This document shows, piece by piece, positions 1-8,530 of a stretch of 64,000 nt of DNA. The translations under genes and the position numbers were made by a program. Under the pieces are notes generated by a model. It saw only the letters and a program-made list of their open reading frames with translations. It had not been told where the DNA came from and made no database searches. Source of the DNA: Eubacterium sp. AF36-5BH (GTDB taxonomy: Bacteria > Bacillota > Clostridia > Lachnospirales > Lachnospiraceae); assembly GCF_003460505.1 (NCBI RefSeq), contig NZ_QTVG01000002.1, positions 84,164 through 148,163 on the forward strand, read 5' to 3'. Every line of letters starts with the position of its first letter. Within the stretch, counting starts at the first letter, position 1.

Positions 1-326
1 ACTTGAATGTTGCTCATAAAGAAATCGATTTAAAAAATCCAAAAACTAACAGAAAAAATGCCGGTTTTACAGATGAAGAGCGAGAAAAAATGACAACGCT
101 TTTGGAAGCCGGTTTCATTGACACATTCAGATATTTTTACCCGGAAGATGAAGGCCGCTACAGTTGGTGGTCATACAGGTTCAAGGCAAGAGAAAAGAAC
201 GCAGGCTGGCGCATAGACTATTTTCTTGTTTCAAAAGCACTGGAGAAGAATATAAAGGGCGCAGATATTCACAAAGATGTAATGGGTTCGGATCATTGTC
301 CTATAGAGTTGGAAGTGGAGATGTAA
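1..326 (+). CDS. xth: Exodeoxyribonuclease III, C-terminal part (cut by window start)
   Basis: This is the last ~108 codons of an exonuclease III / AP endonuclease, which cuts DNA at abasic sites during base-excision repair. The frame is already open at the window edge and begins inside the LNVAH block, normally preceded by GD. Further family motifs follow: [28 protein letters not shown] and the GSDHCPIEL end with the catalytic His. Full members are about 250 residues, so more than half of the gene lies upstream of the window. Identification is firm because three conserved blocks occur in the right order; the 5' end cannot be seen. Confidence 0.95.
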   Translation, partial: LNVAHKEIDLKNPKTNRKNAGFTDEEREKMTTLLEAGFIDTFRYFYPEDEGRYSWWSYRFKAREKNAGWRIDYFLVSKALEKNIKGADIHKDVMGSDHCPIELEVEM

Positions 327-340
327 AAAGGCTATATTAA

Positions 341-439
341 GAAAATGGAAAAATAATTAGTCCATCAGAAATATATGATATAGATGTTTCAAAGGTGTTA
401 CAAGAAGCATTAATGGCAAGATTGGGAGTTACAATATAA
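341..439 (+). pseudogene. Short gene fragment, C-terminal remnant of unknown protein
   Basis: A 32-codon open stretch without a start codon ends in TAA. It reads as protein-like sequence (ISPSEIYDIDVSKVLQEALM, then ARLGVTI). It lies directly behind the exonuclease gene and before a small ribbon-helix-helix-like gene. It may be the tail of a degraded gene from a mobile element. No family was recognised, and it could be chance. Confidence 0.25.
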
Positions 440-476
440 ATTATTGTTATATAGAAGTATAAAGGAGAACAGAAAA

Positions 477-671
477 ATGCCGAAGGGAAAACCAAATAGT
501 CAGACACTTGCATCGCAGAAGTGGAATGCAAAAGCAGGATACGTTGCAAAAACATACAAATTGAAAAAAGATGTGGCATATGCGTTTGCAGAAACATGTG
601 ATAAGTTAGGAGTAAGTAAAGCAAGTCAGCTTACAAGAATGATGACAGAATTTATTGAAGAGAATAAGTAA
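477..671 (+). CDS. Small ribbon-helix-helix-like protein
   Basis: A 64-residue basic protein. The ATG at 477 is chosen because AAAGGAG lies 9 bases upstream; an in-frame TTA/ATG further upstream has no such site. The C-terminal half (KLKKDVAYAFAETCDKLGVS, then KASQLTRMMTEFIEENK) has the pattern of a short strand followed by two helices, as in small Arc/CopG-like DNA-binding proteins often carried on integrative elements. The N-terminus (MPKGKPNSQTLASQKWNAK) resembles proteins seen in Firmicute conjugative elements. DNA binding is inferred from the pattern only. A strong inverted repeat follows at 679-718. Confidence 0.6.
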   Translation: MPKGKPNSQTLASQKWNAKAGYVAKTYKLKKDVAYAFAETCDKLGVSKASQLTRMMTEFIEENK

Positions 672-678
672 TTTAATG

Positions 679-718
679 CTATCAGACCATCAACCTATAT
701 AGACTGATGGTCTGATAG
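679..718 (+). terminator. Perfect 14-bp inverted repeat after small gene
   Basis: CTATCAGACCATCA and TGATGGTCTGATAG form a perfect 14-bp stem with a 12-base loop, starting 7 bases after the stop codon of the gene ending at 671. No clear T-run follows (TATTATTTAG), so termination is plausible but not certain; it could also be a site for a dimeric regulator. Confidence 0.5.
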
Positions 719-777
719 TATTATTTAGAACAAAAGATGAGTAAAAAAATATTGGTAAGATAATCGGAGGTTTAGTG

Positions 778-1185
778 ATGAAAAAAATTATTTTAATGGG
801 TGTAATCTGTGGTTTGATGTTATCTGTTTCAGGTTGCAATACAAGTGATAATAAAGAAAAAGCTGTAAGGTATATAACTGAAAAGAAATCTGTAGAAAAA
901 ACAGAAACAACTACTGAAACTAAAGACTACAAAAAGCTTATAAATACTGTGTACGCACAGTTAGGTAATAATGATAAAAAAAGTGTAGTGAACATTAATG
1001 AGGCGAAAGTTAAAAAAATTAACATTAAGTCTGAAAAGAACATTGCGTTAGTTGATAAAAATAAAAAATTGCCAGAGGAAAGTTTTAAAATTATATATCA
1101 AACAGATGATGCAATATTAGGAGATTTAGTTGTATATGTTGATGCTTCAAATAATAAAATAATTGCTTATGGGTTAAGGGATTAA
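778..1185 (+). CDS. Small putative lipoprotein
   Basis: A 135-residue protein with a signal peptide (KKIILMGVICGLMLSVSGC) ending in the lipobox SVSGC, so it is predicted to be lipid-anchored outside the membrane. The mature part is Lys/Glu/Thr-rich and has no domain I recognise. The ATG at 778 is preferred over the GTG at 775 because CGGAGG (765-770) then has a 7-base spacing. It stands alone, followed by an LRR surface protein on the same strand. Confidence 0.7.
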   Translation: MKKIILMGVICGLMLSVSGCNTSDNKEKAVRYITEKKSVEKTETTTETKDYKKLINTVYAQLGNNDKKSVVNINEAKVKKINIKSEKNIALVDKNKKLPEESFKIIYQTDDAILGDLVVYVDASNNKIIAYGLRD

Positions 1186-1304
1186 ATATTGATAGGAAAA
1201 TTGTAATAGTTTACGTTAGCGAGTTACTTGATATGGAAAGTAATTTAATAAAAGAACTTAATATGTAGTACATACTAATATTTAATAAAGGAGGAATACT
1301 AATT

Positions 1305-2528
1305 ATGAACAAATTAAAAAAAATAACATCAATAGCTCTTGCGGTTTTGCTAGTATTTGCTAGTATACCTACAATAAATGTAAGTGCGGCAAAAATTAAA
1401 CTTAACAAAACCAAAATAACTATTTATGTTGGAAAAACAGTTACTTTAAAGGTGCAAAATAATAAAAAGAAAGTAAAATGGACAACATCAAATAAGAAGA
1501 TTGCAACAGTCACAAAAAAAGGAAAAGTAAAGGGTAAAAAAAGTGGAAAGGCTACAATTACTGCCACTGTAGGAAAAAAGAAATATAAGTGTAAAATTAC
1601 AGTAAAAAAAGCAAAAAATGTTAGCAAACCAACAAAGAAACCTATAAAAGAAAATATTCCTACAACTACAAAGCAGGAGGAACAAACCTCAAAGAATAAC
1701 CAACAGGAATCTACAATTGTACCAGAGACAACAACAAGGGCAACAGAAGAGACAACAACGAAGGCTCCTGAAACGGAAAATACAAAATTAAATGAAAATG
1801 ATGTAAACGCATTACAAGAAATAATTAAAAATCAAAGGAATAGTGGTGCAACAGTAAACACAGATGTTTCAAACAAAGAAGAATATACATGGTCAGATGG
1901 TAGACTTATTAGTATTAATTGGACATACAAAAAACTAGCAGGCACATTGGATATTACAGGATTAAGTGAACTTAGAACATTAAATGTAAGTGGCAACAGT
2001 TTGACTGGCCTAAATGTGGAGAACAGTAGTGAACTTGAAGTACTAGAATGTTTCGAAAATCAATTAACAAGTCTTGATATAACAAATAATCAGAAGTTAA
2101 AAGCTCTTAGTTGTGCGAATAATAAACTGAAATCATTGAATGTAACAAACAATAAAAAATTATCTTCATTGAATTGTTGTTATTGTAATATTGAAAACAT
2201 TGATGTAGCTGGCAATGAACAGTTAGTTTCACTTTATTGCAATAATAATGAATTAGTTCAAATAAATGTTTCAAACAATGAACATTTGGAAATTTTATAT
2301 TGTGGAAATAATAAATTAAAAGATTTAGATACTATACATAATCCACGCTTGAAAAAATTAGATTGTGGATATAATGAAATATCCAATTTGGATACATCAA
2401 AAAATTTAGCTTTAGAAGAACTTAATTGTGCTAATAATAAAATTACAAAGCTGGATTTATCCAATAATGTTCTGTTAGAAACTTTACATTGTGATGATAA
2501 TGTAAATGTTGTGAGAATGGAAAAATAA
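1305..2528 (+). CDS. Secreted Big2 + leucine-rich-repeat surface protein
   Basis: A 407-residue exported protein. Residues 1-28 form a signal peptide ending in NVSA. Residues ~29-102 are a bacterial Ig-like (Big2) domain with the typical WTTSNKKIATV and GKATITATV strands. A Thr/Glu/Lys linker (~103-165) follows. Residues ~190-400 hold about nine 21-residue leucine-rich repeats with a Cys in the consensus (L..L.C..N.L..L....N). No transmembrane anchor or LPXTG is present, so attachment is unclear. AAAGGAGG precedes the ATG and a hairpin terminator follows at 2606-2637. A role in adhesion or protein binding is inferred from the repeats. Confidence 0.85.
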   Translation: MNKLKKITSIALAVLLVFASIPTINVSAAKIKLNKTKITIYVGKTVTLKVQNNKKKVKWTTSNKKIATVTKKGKVKGKKSGKATITATVGKKKYKCKITVKKAKNVSKPTKKPIKENIPTTTKQEEQTSKNNQQESTIVPETTTRATEETTTKAPETENTKLNENDVNALQEIIKNQRNSGATVNTDVSNKEEYTWSDGRLISINWTYKKLAGTLDITGLSELRTLNVSGNSLTGLNVENSSELEVLECFENQLTSLDITNNQKLKALSCANNKLKSLNVTNNKKLSSLNCCYCNIENIDVAGNEQLVSLYCNNNELVQINVSNNEHLEILYCGNNKLKDLDTIHNPRLKKLDCGYNEISNLDTSKNLALEELNCANNKITKLDLSNNVLLETLHCDDNVNVVRMEK

Positions 2529-2605
2529 TACTGTAAAAAATGTTGTAATTTATCATTGAAAAAATAATATAAAAGACATTTTAATTTAATAGAGTAATTT
2601 AAAAT

Positions 2606-2637
2606 AGATGAGGCAAAAATGTCGCATCTATTTTTTT
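2606..2637 (+). terminator. Rho-independent terminator after the LRR gene
   Basis: AGATG/CATCT plus an inner GGC/GTC form a short hairpin directly followed by seven Ts. It probably ends the LRR transcript. It sits at the point where the N-terminal coding part of the following WYL gene is missing. Confidence 0.6.
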
Positions 2638-2716
2638 ATACTTTATAAAGACAACAGAAATATTAAAGAACGAATATAACACTACTGTTGAACGAAAAAC
2701 TATCAAAAGAAACATT

Positions 2717-3595
2717 ATGAATCTTATTGATTTTGGATATGAAATTGAATACACAAAGACAGTTCGTTATGTAAAAAACAGAGAGGGAGTTAAGGAAGAG
2801 AGCTCGATACTATCTGACTTTTATTTAAAAAGAGAATTTACGGACAGTGAGCTACGACTTCTAATTGACAGTTTATTGTTTAACAGATATTTACCGGCTA
2901 GACAATGCAAAGACATGATTGCAAAGATTGAGGGATTGTCTAATGAATTTTTTAAATCACGTGTTAAACATATTCAGAATTTGCCGGACAATATGCCACG
3001 CAATAATCAGCTATTTTTTACACTGGACATATTGGATGAAGCAATAACAAAACACAGGAAAGTTGCTTTTACATACAATGAATACGGAATGGACAAGAAA
3101 CTTCATCCAAGAAAAAGTGAACCTTATATAATTAATCCGTATCAAATGGTGGCTGTCAATGACAAATACTATTTAATTTGTAATGTGGATAAATATGATA
3201 ACGTGGCTCATTTTAGAGTTGACCGAATGACAGATATAAAGATGCTTCAAGAAAAGGTTAAACCGCAAAAACAGGTTAAAGGCTTGGAAAACGGAATTGA
3301 TCTTCCAAAACATGTTATGGAACACATATATATGTTTAGCGGCGAAAGCATACGTGTGAAGTTTAAAGCTAAAAAATACATATTGAGCGAAATCTTTGAC
3401 TGGTTTGGGAAAGAGGTTCAGTTCATGGACGAAACAGACGATGAAGTAACATGTTCGGTGTACGTGAATGAAATGTCAATGAGAAAATGGGCGTTACAGT
3501 ATGCATTGCATATAAAGGTATTAAGTCCACAAAATCTGGTAGATAACATTAAGGCAGATTTAAAAGCAGCAATGGATAAGTACGAGGAAAATTAA
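2717..3595 (+). CDS. WYL-domain regulator, N-terminally truncated
   Basis: The WYL domain is seen at about residues 95-185 (AFTYNEYG, the NPYQMVAVNDKYYLICN core, FRVDRMTDI), followed by a WCX-like C-terminal region. Such proteins are transcription regulators with an N-terminal winged helix. Here the reading frame stays open upstream of the ATG and reads TTEILKNEYNTTVERKTIKR, which is the second half of that helix-turn-helix, but there is no start codon or ribosome site before it and the sequence runs into the preceding terminator. The ATG at 2717 has no Shine-Dalgarno site either. The first ~25 codons appear lost, so this is probably a 5'-truncated pseudogene, or at best a weakly translated effector domain. 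Confidence 0.75.
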   Translation: MNLIDFGYEIEYTKTVRYVKNREGVKEESSILSDFYLKREFTDSELRLLIDSLLFNRYLPARQCKDMIAKIEGLSNEFFKSRVKHIQNLPDNMPRNNQLFFTLDILDEAITKHRKVAFTYNEYGMDKKLHPRKSEPYIINPYQMVAVNDKYYLICNVDKYDNVAHFRVDRMTDIKMLQEKVKPQKQVKGLENGIDLPKHVMEHIYMFSGESIRVKFKAKKYILSEIFDWFGKEVQFMDETDDEVTCSVYVNEMSMRKWALQYALHIKVLSPQNLVDNIKADLKAAMDKYEEN

Positions 3596-3717
3596 GAGAA
3601 ATAAAAAAGACTGACTGAAATAATAGATAGTTTTTATGGACAAAAAAATAAAGCTTACGTGGGACTATTAGGCATGGTTAAGCAGGCAGGAAAAATTAGA
3701 GACAAAGGAGAATGATT

Positions 3718-4395
3718 ATGAGCAAAACAGAACAATTAGATAATTTATTTGATGAATGGAGAAGGAAGCAGGCAGATGAATGGCAACAATGGAATGAAGG
3801 GAAGAAGGACAAGAGTAGCTATTTAAAAAGGTATATGGAACATGAGAATCTGAAAAAAATCAATCCGGCTAAATCATTTACTCCAGATGGAATAATAGAT
3901 AAAGAGGCTTGGAATAATGGAAAGAAAATACTGTTCATATTGAAAGAGGCAAATGGTCAATGGATGCTTGACGAAAACTTAGAAGATAATACTGTAGAAA
4001 TAGATAATGGTGAGTTTTGGTTTAGAAAAATTGTTATAGATAATATAAATCATAATATTAAAAGAAAGTTAACCAAATTATCATTTGAAAAATTTGGTGA
4101 GAGTGAATTGAAAGCGGTTGCATACATGAATATAAATAAAAGAGGAGGTGCAAAATCAGAGTTAAAGAGTGTTTTAAATGAGTACATTAATGAGTATAAG
4201 GAGTATATAAAAAGGGAAATAGAAATAATTGCACCCGAAAAAATATGTATTTGTTGTGGAAAAAATAAAGCTTATGTAAGTACTCTTGAGGAAATAATTC
4301 AGGAGTTGGAGTGTAAGCCGAAAGTAGAAAAATATTATCATCCTGCAGCTAGGATAAAATGGGAAAAATATAAAGAAGGTATTGATAATATATAA
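3718..4395 (+). CDS. Uracil-DNA-glycosylase-like protein (tentative)
   Basis: A 225-residue soluble protein. AAAGGAG lies 7 bases before the ATG at 3718; the in-frame ATG at 3712 is too close to it. Four blocks match the order of the uracil-DNA glycosylase fold: KKILFILKEAN (motif after strand 1), AVAYMNINKRGG, the IIAPEKICICCGKNKAY strand that normally reads P..vv..G..A, and a late KYYHPAAR resembling the HPSP/HPxx loop. The classical GQDPYH motif is absent, so base-excision activity is not assured. It sits alone in an accessory region beside a truncated regulator. The fold assignment is inference from spacing and motif similarity. Confidence 0.45.
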   Translation: MSKTEQLDNLFDEWRRKQADEWQQWNEGKKDKSSYLKRYMEHENLKKINPAKSFTPDGIIDKEAWNNGKKILFILKEANGQWMLDENLEDNTVEIDNGEFWFRKIVIDNINHNIKRKLTKLSFEKFGESELKAVAYMNINKRGGAKSELKSVLNEYINEYKEYIKREIEIIAPEKICICCGKNKAYVSTLEEIIQELECKPKVEKYYHPAARIKWEKYKEGIDNI

Positions 4396-4447
4396 TCACA
4401 AATCATAAAAGCACAAACAAAAACAAAGAACAAAGGAGATTATTTAA

Positions 4448-4552
4448 ATGATGAAAGATGAAAAAGAAAATATTTTTGAATTAGAATGTCATTGGGATAC
4501 TTTATTGGAAGATTTATATGAATGTGAAGAGTTTGATTACGAATTTTTTTAA
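4448..4552 (+). CDS. 34-residue acidic peptide
   Basis: ATGATG start with AAAGGAG 10 bases upstream, then 34 codons and TAA. The peptide is strongly acidic (ELECHWDTLLEDLYECEEFD) and ends in YEFF. The good ribosome site and intact frame support translation. No known family is recognised. It may be an anti-repressor-like or element-borne peptide, but nothing in the sequence proves a function. Confidence 0.45.
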   Translation: MMKDEKENIFELECHWDTLLEDLYECEEFDYEFF

Positions 4553-4633
4553 AAGTTAGCGGTTAAAACTTTTGCTATATTATTTCCTTATCATTAGAAA
4601 GAGAAAATCTCGGAGGACATTATACAGATAATA

Positions 4634-5155
4634 TTGAAAATTAATCAATTTGCAAACTTTCCGGTTGGTGGAATATCGACAGAGTATGAGGCAACTCAAA
4701 TGGTTGCTATGGAATTTTGCAATCAAATATCAAATGCGTGGGTTATGATTGATGATAAGTATGATGAAAACTACTTTGCAGTATTGTGTGAAAATGGAGA
4801 TGCTAATCCTGACAAATCTATAATAGAAGAAATGTATTTGCCAAACAGAATGAAACTTTTAGGATTTTCGGATGCAGCTATTAGAAAAATAGAAAATTTT
4901 ATGTTTTCAAAAAATGGGAAAGGTGAAGATATTGAGTCGGGGGCTATAGTGAATGTTATCATAGAAGAATTCTACGATAATGAAACACCTGTATTGGAAA
5001 GATATTATAAGTTGTTAATGATTTTAGATGACGATTTTCTTTGTGCTGAAGATATAGCAGGAATTGAAGAAAAAGTGCTTGCATTGTTAAGACAGGATGG
5101 AAAATTATCAGCCAATCAATTATCGATGTCAATTAAAACCAATGCCTATAGGTGA
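4634..5155 (+). CDS. Hypothetical protein, 173 residues
   Basis: An intact acidic soluble protein without recognised domain, signal peptide or membrane segment. The only usual start codon is TTG at 4634, 17 bases behind CGGAGGA, which is too far; an ATT at 4619 would fit the site, so the true start is uncertain by up to five codons or the original start has been lost. The C-terminal part (KVLALLRQDGKLSANQLSMS) could form a small helical domain. It lies tail-to-tail with the sensor kinase gene at 5190. Confidence 0.5.
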   Translation: MKINQFANFPVGGISTEYEATQMVAMEFCNQISNAWVMIDDKYDENYFAVLCENGDANPDKSIIEEMYLPNRMKLLGFSDAAIRKIENFMFSKNGKGEDIESGAIVNVIIEEFYDNETPVLERYYKLLMILDDDFLCAEDIAGIEEKVLALLRQDGKLSANQLSMSIKTNAYR

Positions 5156-5189
5156 AAAAAATATAGACATTGGAATTGTGTGTGGTCGT

Positions 5190-6767
5190 TTATTTAGTTT
5201 TAAACCAAAATGTAGTAAGCTCTTTATTGCTGTTACATCCATATTCAAAATGGTGTAGCATTAATATATTTTTGGCAATTGACAGACCAATACCGGAGCT
5301 ACCAAGGCGGTTATGTTTTTTGAGTTCTGTTTTGTAGAAAACATCCCATATTTTTTCGATTTGAGTTTTATTAATCATTTCACCATCATTAGAGACGGAA
5401 AGGCTAACACCTTTGCTTGATTTTTCAACGTTAATAATGATTTGATTTGTTGCGTGTTTAATAGCATTCGTAACAAAGTTTTGAATCACTGTTTTTATCA
5501 TTTCAAGATCAGCATCAATTAATATTTCTGATTCATTATGTTTAAAATTAATATCTAAATTTGACTCAGCTATAATTAGACGTAACGAATTGATAACAGC
5601 ATTAGTAAGACTGACTAAATCGATAGTCTCAAAATTAAGTGGGCGTTTGTTGGCTTCCAGTCTTGATAATTCAAGAAAATCGGTTACCAAATCACTTAGT
5701 TTATCTACTTCATTATTGATTTTTGTGCTGTATAGTGGTTTGTCTTCATCTTCTATATAGTCCCAGTTTTCTGTGTATGATTTAATTAATGCAAGTGGTG
5801 TCTTAAATTCGTGTGCAACACCGCTGGTAAAATTATTACGCATTTGGTCATATTTTTCCTGTTGTTTAATAGTCTTGTTAATTAGTATGTTGATTATAAT
5901 AATTAGTACAATAGCTGCGAAAACAATCAGAACAATTCCTAACAATAATTCTTTTACAGCCATTTCAAACGGGTGGATAACCGTAGCACTGTACACATTG
6001 TAGTACCCCATGCCATTGTTGTGCTTGTCTTTTAAAATTATTGTTGTTTTAAAGATGTTTTTGTTTTCATATTCTACATTATCATCACTGGTAGGATTTT
6101 TTATAACGTCGTAAACAAGAGTTTTGGCTTCGTTATTAACTACATTTTTATTAGAAAATCTGTCATTGGCTAAGAGATAGTACCCATTTATTTTATAATC
6201 AATCTTTTTTGCATCAGATGGCACATTGTTATTTGATAAAGTTAGAGTATGTTTTTTTTCATGACTCAAACATTCAAATGTGATTTTTTCCGGATAAATA
6301 AAAGATTCATCTTCATATCCTTTGATGTGAACTTTTTCGGTAGAGTTGATGTAGTGTAATAAATCGTATTTGATAGAATGTTCATCAACTTGTCCACCTA
6401 AAAGAATATATTTTTGAGTATCGTTAGTTTCGTTATCAACAATAAGCATATTCTGTGTGTTAGCTAAAACGTTCCCATTTAAATTCGTAAGGACTGCATA
6501 AAAGCCAATATGATAATTAAGTCTTGCATTAGATAATTCTCTGTAAAAATAAGAACTTGCTGTTCTATCATCTTTCTTTTGGTCTAGTGCAAGAGTAGCT
6601 CTATAGGCTTTGTCTGCTCTGGTGCAATATTCATTATACATATCGGTAAGATAATCATCTTGAATTTCTATTGCCTTATATAGTGTCAAACTAAGACTGC
6701 CTAATATTGCTGCAACAAATATCATAACTGTTAATTTTACTTTTAAACGTTTGTAGTGATTTTTCAT
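5190..6767 (-). CDS. Sensor histidine kinase
   Basis: A 525-residue membrane kinase, partner of the response regulator immediately upstream. TM1 is near residues 9-31 and TM2 near 270-295, enclosing a ~235-residue extracellular sensor domain. No clear HAMP is seen; HisKA follows with the phospho-acceptor box GVAHEFKTPLALIKSY, then the HATPase domain with NFVTNAIKHA (N box) and GSSGIGLSIAKNI (G box). The ATG at 6767 is chosen because GGAGG lies 9 bases before it; that ribosome site overlaps the last codons of the regulator gene, and only two bases separate stop and start, so translation is coupled. The signal sensed is unknown. Confidence 0.93.
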   Translation of the reverse strand: MKNHYKRLKVKLTVMIFVAAILGSLSLTLYKAIEIQDDYLTDMYNEYCTRADKAYRATLALDQKKDDRTASSYFYRELSNARLNYHIGFYAVLTNLNGNVLANTQNMLIVDNETNDTQKYILLGGQVDEHSIKYDLLHYINSTEKVHIKGYEDESFIYPEKITFECLSHEKKHTLTLSNNNVPSDAKKIDYKINGYYLLANDRFSNKNVVNNEAKTLVYDVIKNPTSDDNVEYENKNIFKTTIILKDKHNNGMGYYNVYSATVIHPFEMAVKELLLGIVLIVFAAIVLIIIINILINKTIKQQEKYDQMRNNFTSGVAHEFKTPLALIKSYTENWDYIEDEDKPLYSTKINNEVDKLSDLVTDFLELSRLEANKRPLNFETIDLVSLTNAVINSLRLIIAESNLDINFKHNESEILIDADLEMIKTVIQNFVTNAIKHATNQIIINVEKSSKGVSLSVSNDGEMINKTQIEKIWDVFYKTELKKHNRLGSSGIGLSIAKNILMLHHFEYGCNSNKELTTFWFKTK

Positions 6768-6769
6768 TA

Positions 6770-7441
6770 TTATTGCCTCCAAATATATCCACCTTTTATA
6801 ATTGTATGAATATAATGGTTTTCCTCTCCAAGTATTGCTCTAAGTTTTTTTACATGAGTGTCAACGGCTCTGTCATAACCTTCATAATCATAACCCCATA
6901 CAGCATCAAGAATCTGGGTTCGACTAAGTACCTGATTTTTATTGTCAATAAAGTACATTAGAAGCTCATATTCTTTTGGAGCAATGGAAATGACTTTTTT
7001 ATTTACTGTCACAATACGTCTGGCAGGCTCGATTTGAATATTGCCAATTGTTATTAAACCTTTTTTGATTGTAAGACCATGGTATCTTTTTACCAATGAA
7101 TTAATTTTCGCCATAAGTATTGGCATGGAAAATGGCTTGGTAACATATTCATCTGCTCCAATTTCATAGCCTTGAATAACATCCTGTTCTTTACCTAGTG
7201 CGGTAAGAAAGATAACAGGCACATCATATTTTGTTCTAATGTATTGACAAACCTGCCTGCCATCAATTTCAGGCATCATAATGTCTAATACAATAATATC
7301 AAATACATTTTTATCAACTGCGGCTATTGCCTCGGCACCATTTTTGGCAGTGATTACATCAAATCCGTTTCGTTCTAAATATTTTTTTGTAATGTCCCGT
7401 AAACCTTGCTCGTCATCTGCTAACAATACTTTGTAAACCAT
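6770..7441 (-). CDS. OmpR-family response regulator
   Basis: A 223-residue two-domain regulator. The receiver domain shows the acidic pair DD near the N-terminus, the phospho-acceptor Asp in IIVLDIMMPEIDG, and the conserved Lys in YVTKPFSMP. The C-terminal winged helix has APKEYELLMYFIDN, ILDAVWGYDYEG and RAVDTHVKKLRAIL. The ATG at 7441 is selected because AAGGAG stands just upstream. It precedes the kinase gene by two bases, forming a two-gene operon on the minus strand. Target genes are not evident; the neighbouring plus-strand genes are small and unknown. Confidence 0.95.
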   Translation of the reverse strand: MVYKVLLADDEQGLRDITKKYLERNGFDVITAKNGAEAIAAVDKNVFDIIVLDIMMPEIDGRQVCQYIRTKYDVPVIFLTALGKEQDVIQGYEIGADEYVTKPFSMPILMAKINSLVKRYHGLTIKKGLITIGNIQIEPARRIVTVNKKVISIAPKEYELLMYFIDNKNQVLSRTQILDAVWGYDYEGYDRAVDTHVKKLRAILGEENHYIHTIIKGGYIWRQ

Positions 7442-7608
7442 ATATATTCTCCTTACAGTTGAAACAATAATTAATTCATGTGTATTCTTTATGTACATAA
7501 TAACATAAATAAAAAAATTTTGATGAATAGGATAAATGATTTGCGATAAGTTTTACATAAAAACTTGGTTGAACAATTTGTTACAATATAGTTGAAGAGA
7601 AAACGAAA

Positions 7609-7625
7609 GCTAGATGTAATCTAGC
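7609..7625. other. Short palindrome in the regulator/small-gene intergenic region
   Basis: GCTAGAT-GTA-ATCTAGC is a perfect 7-bp inverted repeat in the ~300-base gap between the response regulator (minus) and the small genes from 7740 (plus). It could be a regulator site or a hairpin in the leader of the plus-strand genes. Nothing else clear is seen in this gap. Confidence 0.3.
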
Positions 7626-7739
7626 CTCTGGCAGTATGCAAAATTTACAAAGTAGTGCTACATTTACCAGGTATGGGCATTACTTTTCAGCATTAGTAGT
7701 AGCTGATAAAGGGCATGACAAAAGGAGGAATGAAAGAAT

Positions 7740-7925
7740 ATGAGTGAAATGTTTGAATATGATGGAGTACAGTATACAAAAGAACAATGTAATCAAATAA
7801 CTTCTGAATTTTTTAATCCAATTCTTTTAAATCAGTATCCTTTTGTTCATGCGGGGATGACTGTTAGAGATTATCTGGAAGAAAAACAATACTATTTAAA
7901 TCATTGTAAAGAAGTTCGCAATTGA
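7740..7925 (+). CDS. Small hypothetical protein, 61 residues
   Basis: ATG with AAAGGAGG about 9 bases upstream. The 61-residue protein (MSEMFEYDGVQYTKEQCNQI at its start) is soluble and aromatic-rich with no recognised domain. It is followed after 41 bases by another small gene on the same strand, so both are probably co-transcribed. It belongs to the accessory stretch left of the tRNA-Gly region. Confidence 0.5.
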   Translation: MSEMFEYDGVQYTKEQCNQITSEFFNPILLNQYPFVHAGMTVRDYLEEKQYYLNHCKEVRN

Positions 7926-7966
7926 ACATATAAGCCGTTGTGGAAACAAAAATAGATGGAGAGTGA

Positions 7967-8251
7967 ATGTATATGATGAAAAAACAAAGTGATTGGGCTT
8001 CATATGTAATGATGGAAGAACCTTTTTGGCGAAATGATATGACCCCGGAAGAATTCGAATTAGAGCGTGCATATCTTGTAAATATATATAGTAGGGGAAT
8101 AAAGGCTAAAATTAATTATAAACCACTTTGGTATCAAGGGAAAAAGGTTAATTATGATTCATCACAGGATTTTATGGAAATTGTAGAGCTTGCAGGTAAA
8201 ATAGCACATATGACAGATGACGAATTAGAAAAGATTATTATTGATGTATAA
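7967..8251 (+). CDS. Small hypothetical protein, 94 residues
   Basis: Three in-frame ATGs lie close together (7967, 7973, 7976); GGAG at about 7958 best fits the first. The 94-residue protein is soluble with a helical, acidic C-terminal segment (AHMTDDELEKIIIDV) and the motif MTPEEFELERAYL. No family was recognised. It follows the 61-residue gene by 41 bases and precedes a frameshifted small gene, consistent with the remains of a mobile-element operon. Confidence 0.5.
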   Translation: MYMMKKQSDWASYVMMEEPFWRNDMTPEEFELERAYLVNIYSRGIKAKINYKPLWYQGKKVNYDSSQDFMEIVELAGKIAHMTDDELEKIIIDV

Positions 8252-8288
8252 ACATAATATTATTAAATGCTAAAAAGAAAGGTATAAT

Positions 8289-8416
8289 ATGGAAGTAGAT
8301 ACTTTAAAAAAAGATGTTTTGGGGATTCACATGGGCTCTCGCCAGAAGCGTTGGAGGAGAGTGTGAAAAAAGCAGATGAGGAAAGTAAGAATTTAAAAGA
8401 ATGGCCAGAGGATTGA
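8289..8416 (+). pseudogene. Frameshifted ~42-residue gene
   Basis: The first frame reads MEVDTLKKDV and the next frame continues FGDSHGLSPEALEESVKK through ESKNLKEWPED to a stop. Adding one T in the run at 8317-8320 would join them into one 42-residue peptide with a consistent acidic, helical character. The upstream AAAGAAAGG could serve as ribosome site. A one-base deletion is the simplest reading; a programmed frameshift is less likely. It lies at the right end of the small-gene cluster. Confidence 0.4.
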
Positions 8417-8472
8417 TATAATCTAGTTATCGAAAAAAGATTAGGTGCTCCTAAATTTTTTATTTAAATTTA

Positions 8473-8492
8473 TGCAACGCAAAATGCAACGC
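8473..8492. repeat. TGCAACGC direct repeat next to decayed attachment region
   Basis: Two copies of TGCAACGC separated by four As occur ~210 bases left of a tRNA-Gly 3' fragment. Similar short repeats are common between tyrosine integrase genes and their tRNA attachment sites in Firmicutes (from general knowledge). No integrase gene remains in the window, so the assignment is inference. Confidence 0.35.
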
Positions 8493-8530
8493 AAACGGTT
8501 TCAAATACAAGAAAAGCCCTTTAAATAAGG

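Noticed and set aside
3600..3717. Start-less frame reading KAYVGLLGMVKQAGKI before the UDG-like gene
   Set aside because: It looks slightly like the start of an L7Ae-like protein, but it is only ~36 codons, has no initiation codon and ends in the next ribosome site; too little to call a fragment.
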